A stretch of DNA of 5,208 nt from Pseudomonadota bacterium (GTDB lineage: Bacteria; Pseudomonadota; Gammaproteobacteria; Acidiferrobacterales; Sulfurifustaceae): NCBI GenBank assembly GCA_020354085.1, contig CP070641.1, positions 1,732,548 through 1,737,755 of the forward strand. Direction: 5' to 3'. The position numbers and the translations under genes were made by a program. Below the pieces are notes generated by a model. The model did not search any database. It had not been told where the DNA came from and was given only the letters and a program-made list of their open reading frames with translations. This document shows, one piece after another, positions 1 through 4,839 of this stretch; position 1 is the stretch's first letter; each line of letters opens with the position of its first letter.

Positions 1-1676
1 TCGCCAACGTGCCACAGCGACACGGTCTTGTCGAGCGCGGCCGATACCAGATATTTACCGTCAAGGGAAAAGGCGAGGGCACTGATTTCCGCGCTGTGGC
101 CCGGCAGCGTGCCAGCGGGTTTCTCGGTTTGCGCGTCCCACAACTCGATCGAGTTGTCTTTACCGGTGAGCACCAGCCAGCGACCGTCGGCACTGGCGGC
201 CAGCACCACCGGCGTAGTGGTGCGGTCGGTACGTGCGTGCACGAGTTCGCCGCCGTCGCGGCGCCAGATGCGCACACTGCCATCGCTTCCAGCGGCGGCA
301 ATCAGTTTATTGTCCTGCAACAGCGCCACGCCCGTTACCGCGACGCCCTGCATGTCCAAGGTTGCGGCGGTTCTCTTTTGCGGGGCGAACGGCGGGATCT
401 TGGGTGCTGCCGGCGCGGGCGCGCTGCGCCGCGGCGGTGAGGCAACCGGCGTAGGAGTATCGAGCGCCGGCCGGCCGGTGATCTGCTCGTCGACCCATCG
501 TTTAGCGGCTGGGCCGAGTGCGGCGACCTGCGCAACCGTCGTGTCAATCGTGTTGAACAGTGTTTCCTTCGTTAGGTATCCGGTGTCGATCAAGATCTTT
601 GGAATCACGACCATCATCGTCGCGACGAATACCAGCAAGGCTAGCGTCTTCTCCATCGGACTGCGGTAAATGCGCCGCTTGGTGTGTACCGCCGCGGTAC
701 GGATGATGCCGATAAAGCCGCTCCCATAGGCACCGGCCTCGGCCTTTTTGGGCTCTTCCATGCCCTTGCCCATGAGGCCGTTTTGCAGTGCCGCCGCCGC
801 GCGCGGGCGATCGAGCGCGGTGAGACGCAACGCGGCATCGATCGTGGCGCGAATCGGCGCGCTGTACTTGGGTCGGTCGAACTTGCTGGCCGGCATGAGC
901 GGATCGACGCGCGAGCGTTCGTAGGTTTGTAACCGCTGCAGCGCGTCGATCGGCGGTTTTCCGGTCACGCATCGGTAGAGTGTCGCGCCGATCGAGTAGA
1001 TGTCGGCGGCGGCGCCGAGCTCACCGCGCCCCGGGTACTGTTCAGGGGCGCAGTAACCCGGCGTCAGTGCGGTCTGGTGAGCGGTCTTGGCACCGGCGCG
1101 TACTTGGCGCGCCGAGCCGAAATCGATCAACAGGGGCCGGCCGTCGCGGCGCAAGTAGATGTTGCCGGGCTTGATGTCGAGATGCAGCAGGCCAGCTTCG
1201 TGCACGGCCTGAAGCCCGTTTAGGATCGGAAGAAAGATCTTGAGCAGCAGCGGCTCGGCCAGGAACCCGCCGTGCGTGCGCAGGTAGTCCGACAGGCTCT
1301 GACCAGCCTCGTATTCCATCACCATGTAGGCGGTGCCATTGGCCTCCATGAAGCGCAGCACGCGCACGATGTTGTTGTGTTTGAACTTGGCGAGTGCCCG
1401 TGCCTCTTTCAGGAATTGCTCGAGTCCCCAGCGATAGTCGTCGACGCCGCCGCTTGCGCCGCTGGTCAACGGGGCGATGGTCTGGTTCGGTTGGCGCGCG
1501 GCGAAGGACTGGGGGAAATACTCCTTGATCGCCACCTCGGCGCCGAGCTTGGTGTCTTGCGCCAGGTAGGTGAAACCAAAGCCACCGCGGCCGAGGACCT
1601 TGCGGACCAGGTACTCGCCCAGCCGATAATTGAGCGGCAGGGCGTTATCTTGTGTGGTTGCCGGATCGACGGACAT
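1..1676 (-). CDS. Membrane Ser/Thr protein kinase with C-terminal WD-repeat region (partial, 3' end outside window)
   Basis: Eukaryotic-like (Hanks-type) kinase; 558 codons are visible, open through the left edge. The kinase domain spans about residues 19-300: glycine loop GRGGFG (29-34), VAIK lysine K51, probable helix-C glutamate E91, catalytic loop HLDIKPGN (D167, K169, N172), DFG (185-187), APE (210-212) and DIYSIG (225-230). The catalytic residues are intact, but the usual HRD arginine is leucine. A basic juxtamembrane stretch (about 330-343) precedes one hydrophobic segment (344-359), then a Pro/Ala-rich linker (about 400-437). Three WD-type strands follow, ending in IW (471), LW (513) and LW (555), with a GH dipeptide at 526-527. 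A propeller normally needs about seven blades, so roughly half is missing. By the positive-inside rule the kinase is cytoplasmic and the WD region periplasmic. ATG 1676-1674 gives a normal lead into the kinase fold; no clear Shine-Dalgarno sequence precedes it. The kinase call is firm, the signal unknown. Confidence 0.93.
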   Translation of the reverse strand, partial: MSVDPATTQDNALPLNYRLGEYLVRKVLGRGGFGFTYLAQDTKLGAEVAIKEYFPQSFAARQPNQTIAPLTSGASGGVDDYRWGLEQFLKEARALAKFKHNNIVRVLRFMEANGTAYMVMEYEAGQSLSDYLRTHGGFLAEPLLLKIFLPILNGLQAVHEAGLLHLDIKPGNIYLRRDGRPLLIDFGSARQVRAGAKTAHQTALTPGYCAPEQYPGRGELGAAADIYSIGATLYRCVTGKPPIDALQRLQTYERSRVDPLMPASKFDRPKYSAPIRATIDAALRLTALDRPRAAAALQNGLMGKGMEEPKKAEAGAYGSGFIGIIRTAAVHTKRRIYRSPMEKTLALLVFVATMMVVIPKILIDTGYLTKETLFNTIDTTVAQVAALGPAAKRWVDEQITGRPALDTPTPVASPPRRSAPAPAAPKIPPFAPQKRTAATLDMQGVAVTGVALLQDNKLIAAAGSDGSVRIWRRDGGELVHARTDRTTTPVVLAASADGRWLVLTGKDNSIELWDAQTEKPAGTLPGHSAEISALAFSLDGKYLVSAALDKTVSLWHVG

Positions 1677-1815
1677 TGGGCATTTGATCAGACGGAGAAA
1701 CCGCGGGGCACTTAGTAAAACTAGACGCCGGCGGCCAAGCTGGCAACGCGCCGCATCGGCAGCGCGGCGAGTAATATGCGTTACGTGGGCGCGACAAAAA
1801 TGACCAAAAGCGGCA
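1677..1815. promoter_or_regulatory. Divergent intergenic region between kinase gene and greB
   Basis: This 139-base spacer must hold the start signals for both divergent genes. On the plus strand TAATAT (1772-1777) is a reasonable -10 element for greB, about 38 bases before its ATG, but I see no good -35 at the proper distance. On the minus strand TTGCCA (1746-1741) is a good -35 match; 17 bases later lies only a weak -10, TAGTTT (1723-1718). These are inferences from hexamer matching. No terminator or clear operator palindrome is visible. Confidence 0.35.
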
Positions 1816-2328
1816 ATGGGTAGGCGGCGTTTGCCGCGCGCCCGGAGCGCGCACTACATCACGCCGGAGGGGATACAGCGCTTGCGCGCTGAATTGGAGC
1901 ATTTGTGGCGAGTCGAACGACCGCGCGTGACCCAGGCGGTAGCGGATGCCGCCGCGCTCGGGGACCGGTCGGAGAACGCGGAATACATCTACGGTAAGAA
2001 GCGCCTCCGGGAGATCGATCGGCGCGTCCACTACCTACAGAAACGGCTCGCCGACCTGCAAGTTGTCGATCGTGCACCGGACGATCCACGGCGCGTTTTT
2101 TTCGGCGCGTGGGTGCGGCTTGAGGACGAGACCGGGCAATCGAGTGAGTACCGCATCGTCGGGCCGGATGAAACCGATCCCCAATGTGGCCATATTAGTG
2201 TCGACTCCCCGCTGGCCCGGGCACTGCTCAAGAAGACTGTCGACGATGAGATTAGCGTGCCGCTCCCGAATGGCCGGTCGACGACTTACATTGTGGCGGC
2301 TGTTCAGTACCGGCCGTTTGCCCCCTGA
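1816..2328 (+). CDS. greB: Transcription elongation factor GreB
   Basis: GreB inserts into the secondary channel of RNA polymerase and stimulates cleavage of backtracked RNA, rescuing stalled complexes. The 170-residue product has the whole family architecture. An N-terminal antiparallel coiled coil (about 14-82) carries the tip motif GDRSENAEYIYGKK, with the catalytic acidic pair D50 and E53. A C-terminal FKBP-like domain (about 92-168) contains FFGAWV, YRIVGPDE and ISVDSPLARALL. The LWRVERP and REIDRRV segments favour GreB over GreA. The start is ATG 1816: an in-frame TGA at 1801-1803 leaves no earlier ATG or GTG, though the ribosome-binding site is weak. Length is normal (GreB is usually 155-170 residues). 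The gene is divergent from the kinase gene. No intrinsic terminator follows, so readthrough into the downstream small gene is possible. Confidence 0.96.
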   Translation: MGRRRLPRARSAHYITPEGIQRLRAELEHLWRVERPRVTQAVADAAALGDRSENAEYIYGKKRLREIDRRVHYLQKRLADLQVVDRAPDDPRRVFFGAWVRLEDETGQSSEYRIVGPDETDPQCGHISVDSPLARALLKKTVDDEISVPLPNGRSTTYIVAAVQYRPFAP

Positions 2329-2336
2329 CAGTAAAC

Positions 2337-2346
2337 TGACGCGTCA
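2337..2346. repeat. Perfect 10-bp palindrome next to the sigma-54 promoter
   Basis: TGACGCGTCA reads the same on both strands. It lies 9 bases after the greB stop codon, with its right end 7 bases before the -24 GG of the promoter at 2353-2369. The motif CTGAC also occurs at 2325-2329, giving a partial second half-site. It has no loop or U-tract, so it is not a terminator. It could be an operator, but a palindrome of this length can also arise by chance. Confidence 0.35.
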
Positions 2347-2352
2347 ACGGAT

Positions 2353-2369
2353 TGGCACGGAACCTGCAT
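2353..2369 (+). promoter_or_regulatory. Sigma-54 (RpoN) -24/-12 promoter
   Basis: The sequence TGGCACG-GAAC-CTGCAT matches the sigma-54 consensus TGGCACG-N4-TTGCW at every position but one (C for T before TGC). The invariant GG (2354-2355) and GC (2366-2367) are separated by exactly 10 bases, the spacing this sigma factor requires. A C or T before TGG is also satisfied (T at 2352). Transcription would be expected to start near 2378-2380, leaving a leader of about 90 bases before the small gene at 2472. Such promoters need an AAA+ enhancer-binding protein, whose site would probably lie in the 3' part of greB; none is identifiable and no such protein is encoded here. Confidence 0.75.
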
Positions 2370-2377
2370 TGTTGTCG

Positions 2378-2471
2378 GCTGGGTGGCCAGCAGGGATTTA
2401 GCGCCAGCGGATCGATAGCGATCACGAAGGCCTGCAGGTCTCAAAAACAAGGCAAACAAAAGAGGCATGTC
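2378..2471 (+). other. Leader (5' UTR) of the small gene, with hairpins and a strong ribosome-binding site
   Basis: Downstream of the predicted start point, a hairpin GCTGG-GTGG-CCAGC occupies 2378-2391, essentially at the 5' end of the RNA. A second, GATCG-ATAG-CGATC, lies at 2410-2423, and an 8-base palindrome CCTGCAGG at 2431-2438. After these the sequence becomes A-rich and unstructured (2441-2460) and ends in AGAGG (2461-2465), six bases before ATG 2472. This is a well-spaced Shine-Dalgarno sequence and decides that start over earlier in-frame alternatives. Structures were found by eye, without energy calculation. Confidence 0.5.
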
Positions 2472-2666
2472 ATGGATAAGCGTGCACCACAGTCCATACC
2501 AGTCGTCGATTTCGACTTTGACCCCAGCGGAAACATCACACAAAACCACATCGAGCGGACCAAGGCCAAGACCGAATTCGACCTACCACGTCGCAGCATA
2601 TTCGTGACGACGCCGAAGCGCCCAATGCGCCCTGTGCGCCCGATGCGTCCGATTCCGCAGGCGTAA
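2472..2666 (+). CDS. Orphan 64-residue protein with acidic N-half and Arg-Pro repeat tail
   Basis: I recognise no family for this protein. Support for a real gene is contextual: a near-consensus sigma-54 promoter upstream, a clean AGAGG ribosome-binding site six bases before the ATG, and TAA termination. The product is polar, with no signal peptide, membrane segment or cysteine. Residues 9-20 (IPVVDFDFDPSG) are acidic and aromatic; residues 26-41 are mixed and charged, with LPRR at 38-41; residues 49-64 form a basic tail of four Arg-Pro-X triplets, X being Met, Val, Met, Ile. Third codon positions appear less GC-rich than in neighbouring genes, which may indicate recent origin or transfer. 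The in-frame reading can be extended back to TTG 2352, but that start lies inside the promoter and is unlikely. The protein could be a peptide precursor, a nucleic-acid- or protein-binding microprotein, or a membrane-active peptide; sequence alone does not decide. Confidence 0.6.
   Translation: MDKRAPQSIPVVDFDFDPSGNITQNHIERTKAKTEFDLPRRSIFVTTPKRPMRPVRPMRPIPQA
2619..2654 (+). repeat. Four tandem 9-base units encoding Arg-Pro-(Met/Val/Met/Ile)
   Basis: Four contiguous 9-base units, each starting CG(C/T)-CC(A/T/G), encode RPM, RPV, RPM and RPI at residues 50-61 of the small protein, followed by PQA and stop. The units differ at synonymous positions (CCA, CCT, CCG, CCG; CGC or CGT) while keeping Arg-Pro. 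This suggests the peptide pattern, rather than a fresh DNA slippage event, has been maintained. Confidence 0.75.
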
Positions 2667-2683
2667 GGCCGAATCGTGCCGGT

Positions 2684-2709
2684 GCTCACCGCCTCACGGG
2701 GTGGCGAGC
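2684..2709 (+). terminator. Imperfect hairpin 17 bases after the small gene, possible terminator
   Basis: Arms GCTCACCGCC (2684-2693) and GGTGGCGAGC (2700-2709) pair over 10 positions with one mismatch and one G-U pair, around a 6-base loop. Only TCTT follows, so this is a poor intrinsic terminator; a processing or 3'-end stabilising role is equally possible. A second small hairpin, GTGGG/CCCAC (2751-2766), lies downstream, also without a U-tract. The rest of 2667-2851 contains nothing I can assign. Confidence 0.25.
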
Positions 2710-2851
2710 TCTTGCGCATCTCCAGCACGAAATTTCCGCCGCCGGAATCAGTGGGGCCGGTCCCACAAGGTCGAAAGCGCACTCGCGTCTTTCGCTGGCC
2801 GCCGATTTGTGACGGCAGGGCGAATGTATCGGCTAACCGAGTTGCCCGGTC

Positions 2852-3118
2852 CTAGGTAGAGCGGTCGCGAAAGTGGCTCGGCGCCGGCGGGTCCGCCTGG
2901 CGGACGGCGGGGCCGTTACCGGCGGAGCGAATCGCATAGGTCGCTGCAACCGGCATCAGAATCAGCGCGATCACCAGCGTCATCTCCCACCAAGCAAGTC
3001 GGGAAAGTGGTGCCTCCAGCCCGTATCGCTCATTGAGAGCGGTGACCACGTACAACAGCGGAATCCACAGCGCCCCCAATACGAAGGCTTCGATCACGCC
3101 GAGGTAGTATTTCTTCAT
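2852..3118 (-). CDS. Small two-helix membrane protein, hypothetical
   Basis: The 88-residue product has two clear hydrophobic segments, about residues 6-28 and 46-63, joined by a 17-residue loop with paired tryptophans (43-44). A short MKK start and an arginine-bearing C-terminal tail (64-88, Pro-rich and polar) predict both ends in the cytoplasm and the loop in the periplasm. A glutamate (E10) lies within the first helix. I recognise no family and no catalytic motif. The start is ATG 3118-3116; no convincing Shine-Dalgarno sequence precedes it, which lowers confidence. The gene points toward the orphan small gene on the plus strand and away from the hydrolase operon, so it is probably transcribed alone. 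A GC-rich hairpin (GTCCGC-CTG-GCGGAC on the plus strand, 2891-2905) lies within its 3' coding end. Confidence 0.6.
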   Translation of the reverse strand: MKKYYLGVIEAFVLGALWIPLLYVVTALNERYGLEAPLSRLAWWEMTLVIALILMPVAATYAIRSAGNGPAVRQADPPAPSHFRDRST

Positions 3119-3130
3119 GTGGTTATGCTA

Positions 3131-3179
3131 GGTCCAGGGTGTCGGGCTGCGGGGCCTGCTCTCCCTGGCCCCTAAGGGG
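3131..3179. repeat. Inverted repeats upstream of the small membrane gene
   Basis: Two adjacent dyads lie just outside the membrane-protein gene. GGTCCAGGG (3131-3139) pairs with CCCTGGCCC (3163-3171) except at one position, leaving a 23-base GC-rich loop. CCCC-TAA-GGGG (3169-3179) overlaps its right arm, so the two folds would compete. Neither has a U-tract on either strand. They would fall in the 5' leader of the minus-strand gene, or at the start of the spacer before the hydrolase operon. Confidence 0.4.
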
Positions 3180-3188
3180 TTATCGTCC

Positions 3189-3216
3189 GCGACCCCCAGA
3201 ACTTCAGGCGGGTCGC
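3189..3216. repeat. 7-bp inverted repeat in the spacer before the hydrolase operon
   Basis: GCGACCC (3189-3195) and GGGTCGC (3210-3216) are perfect complements around 14 bases. The inner bases can add CC/GG and GA/TC pairs with a bulge and a mismatch, giving a long imperfect hairpin. It lies about 80 bases before the hydrolase start, where an operator or leader structure would be expected. No U-tract follows on either strand, so it is not a standard terminator. Confidence 0.45.
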
Positions 3217-3249
3217 ACTTGCCCCGTATTCCATGCAAAATTGTGGCCA

Positions 3250-3260
3250 TCCGTGACGGA
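3250..3260. repeat. Short palindrome TCCGT-G-ACGGA upstream of the hydrolase gene
   Basis: A perfect 5-base dyad around one central base lies 37 bases before the hydrolase ATG, in a position suited to an operator. No confident promoter hexamers can be paired with it. The length is short enough for chance. Confidence 0.25.
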
Positions 3261-3287
3261 CGGCCTTTGACGTCGATCAGGGTTGCC

Positions 3288-3293
3288 AGGAGG
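3288..3293 (+). promoter_or_regulatory. Ribosome-binding site AGGAGG of the hydrolase gene
   Basis: A full-consensus Shine-Dalgarno sequence ends four bases before ATG 3298. This supports that start over the upstream in-frame TTG at 3283, which would place the motif inside the coding region, and over ATG 3313, which is too far from it. ATG 3313 has its own weaker AGAGG at 3305-3309. Confidence 0.7.
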
Positions 3294-3297
3294 GCGC

Positions 3298-4068
3298 ATG
3301 GGAAAGAGGTGGATGCGGTTTACGCATAACGGGGCGAATGGATTCGGATTGGTCGAGGGAGAAGCCGTAGCGGTCTGCAGTGGCGACATGTTTGGCGAGG
3401 CCAAGCCGACGTCGCGCAGTCTGGCGCTGGCGGATATCCAGTTCGATCCGCCTTGCGCACCCGGCAAGATGATCGGCCTGTGGAACAATTTCCACGCGCG
3501 AGCGGCGAAAGAAGGCCTCAGTCGCCCAGAGCATCCGCTCTACTTCATCAAGACCACCAACTGCTACGCTGCGCATCAGGCGGTTATTCGACAGCCTGTC
3601 ACCTATCAAGGCCCGGTGGTATTCGAGGGCGAATTGGGCGTGGTCATCGGCAAGACGTGCCGTAACGTCAGCGTCGAGGCGGCCAACGGCTACATCTTCG
3701 GTTACACGTCTGTCAACGACGTCACGGCGCGCGAGGTGCTCAAGCGCGATCCGAGCTTCACACAGTGGTCACGCGCCAAGAGCTTTGACACTTTTGGGCC
3801 ATTCGGACCGTGGATCGTCACGGGTATCGACCCGGACGGGCTCACGGTGCGCACATTGGTCAATGGCGAGGTGCGGCAAGACTATCCCGTGGCCGACATG
3901 TTTTTCCGCCCGCGCGAGATCGTGAGCCTGCTCTCGCGCGACATGACCCTTCACCCGGGCGACCTGATCGCCTGTGGCACTTCGCTCGGTGCCGGAGAGC
4001 TCAAATCAGGCGACACGGTGGCCGTGGCGATCGACGGCGTTGGGACGTTGAGCAATCGGTTCGAATAG
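3298..4068 (+). CDS. Fumarylacetoacetate hydrolase (FAH) superfamily enzyme
   Basis: The 256-residue product is a single-domain FAH-fold enzyme. This superfamily cleaves or decarboxylates small beta-diketo or 2-oxo acids with a divalent metal, in the cytoplasm. The N-terminal lid (about 1-54) ends at GKMIGLWNNFHARAAKEG (56-73), where H66 matches the conserved histidine of the usual 'NY..H' motif. Metal ligands are E110 and E112 (FEGELGVVIG) and D141 (VNDVTAR). The conserved lysine K161 lies in RAKSFDTFGPFGPW, and the C-terminal segments VNGEVRQ, LHPGDLIACGTSLG and IDGVGTLSN complete the fold. All core catalytic positions are present, so it is probably active. Length fits homoprotocatechuate-degradation isomerase/decarboxylase, fumarylpyruvate hydrolase and FAHD1-like acylpyruvase or oxaloacetate decarboxylase members; the substrate cannot be chosen from sequence. 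The permease gene follows after 23 bases on the same strand, so an operon is likely. Confidence 0.9.
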   Translation: MGKRWMRFTHNGANGFGLVEGEAVAVCSGDMFGEAKPTSRSLALADIQFDPPCAPGKMIGLWNNFHARAAKEGLSRPEHPLYFIKTTNCYAAHQAVIRQPVTYQGPVVFEGELGVVIGKTCRNVSVEAANGYIFGYTSVNDVTAREVLKRDPSFTQWSRAKSFDTFGPFGPWIVTGIDPDGLTVRTLVNGEVRQDYPVADMFFRPREIVSLLSRDMTLHPGDLIACGTSLGAGELKSGDTVAVAIDGVGTLSNRFE

Positions 4069-4091
4069 CTGTTCGCAAAGGTTAAGCAAGG

Positions 4092-4826
4092 ATGCTCGAA
4101 GGCATTTCTCTGTCGGTGATGGTGTACGGGCTCGCCGTCGTCGCGGTTGCGTACTTTGTGCGCGGTGTCGCGGGATTCGGTTCCGGATTGATCGCCGTTC
4201 CCCTGCTGCTTATGCGGCTACCGATCGACGTCGTGGTGCCCGTGGTGGTATTGCTAGACTACATTGCTTCGGCCAGCCAGGGCCTCAAGAACTGGCAGGC
4301 GATTGTGTGGCGCGATATCTGGCCGACCCTGCCGTTCATGGTGCTCGGTGTGCTCGCGGCGTTGTACGTCTTTCACGCGTTCAACGCCAAAATCCTGACT
4401 AACAGTCTTGCCGTATTCATCGTCCTGTTCGCCATCTATCAGTTGCTCGCCAAAGCGCCGCACCGCAGCGAATCGCGTCTGTGGGCCGTGCCGGCGGGTG
4501 GATTTGGCGGTTCGGTGGGCACTCTGTTCGGTACGGGTGGACCCTTTTACGTCGCCTACCTTCAGTTGCGTGGTCATGAGAAGGCGGCGTTCCGCGCGAC
4601 CTTCGCGACGCTGTTTCTTATCGACGGCGGCAATCGTCTGGCTGGTTACTTGATAACCGGTCTGTTCGGATTGAAGGAGCTAACCTTTGCCGCCATGTTC
4701 CTGCCGGTCATGGCTGTGAGTCTGTACGCCGGCGGCCACGTGCACCTGAAGACCTCCCCCGAAGCTTTCAAGCGCGCCATCAGCGTACTGCTCATCGCGA
4801 GCGGCATCGTCTTGCTGCTCCGTTAA
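4092..4826 (+). CDS. TauE/SafE family membrane permease
   Basis: A 244-residue integral membrane protein of the TauE/SafE (formerly DUF81) family, whose studied members export or import small anions such as sulfite, sulfonates and sulfoacetate. It shows the internal duplication typical of the family. The first half carries RGVAGFGSGLIAVPLLL (24-40) and the second GGFGGSVGTLFGTGGPF (136-152), both glycine-rich re-entrant-like segments. About eight hydrophobic segments are seen, near residues 8-23, 32-58, 77-97, 101-120, 131-157, 168-190, 193-212 and 226-243. Length matches the family (about 240-260). The start is ATG 4092, with AAAGG at 4077-4081 as a spaced ribosome-binding site. It lies 23 bases behind the FAH-family gene, suggesting it moves that enzyme's substrate or product, probably an organic anion; this is inference. 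It converges on mmsA with 13 bases between the stop codons and no visible terminator hairpin. Confidence 0.92.
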   Translation: MLEGISLSVMVYGLAVVAVAYFVRGVAGFGSGLIAVPLLLMRLPIDVVVPVVVLLDYIASASQGLKNWQAIVWRDIWPTLPFMVLGVLAALYVFHAFNAKILTNSLAVFIVLFAIYQLLAKAPHRSESRLWAVPAGGFGGSVGTLFGTGGPFYVAYLQLRGHEKAAFRATFATLFLIDGGNRLAGYLITGLFGLKELTFAAMFLPVMAVSLYAGGHVHLKTSPEAFKRAISVLLIASGIVLLLR

Positions 4827-4839
4827 GGGTGCCGGTCCG

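Noticed and set aside
28..669. Long plus-strand reading frame of 213 residues.
   Set aside because: It is antisense to the kinase gene, which has clear domain motifs through the same bases; the plus-strand translation has no family features.
1272..1715. Plus-strand reading frame of 147 residues opposite the kinase N-terminal domain.
   Set aside because: The bases encode the kinase glycine loop, VAIK lysine and helix C on the other strand; this frame is a shadow.
1800..1823. Seven-codon upstream ORF overlapping the greB start.
   Set aside because: It is too short, lacks a ribosome-binding site, and such overlaps arise by chance.
2472..2666. Reading the small protein as a PEP-CTERM or other sorting-signal substrate.
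   Set aside because: It has no signal peptide, no PEP motif and no C-terminal hydrophobic helix.
2751..2766. GTGGG/CCCAC hairpin as an intrinsic terminator.
   Set aside because: There is no following run of T on either strand and the stem is only five base pairs.
2441..2782. Minus-strand 113-residue reading frame covering the small gene, containing Gly-Arg-Ile repeats.
   Set aside because: It is the antisense shadow of the Arg-Pro repeat tail and lacks a ribosome-binding site, whereas the plus strand has promoter, leader and ribosome-binding site.
2676..2855. Possible 59-residue GTG-start ORF just after the small gene, with AAGG seven bases upstream and a stop sharing CTAG with the opposite-strand gene's stop.
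   Set aside because: The translation looks random (many Arg, Pro, Ser; no motif), the start is GTG, and two hairpins lie inside it. A conserved frame in relatives would revive it.
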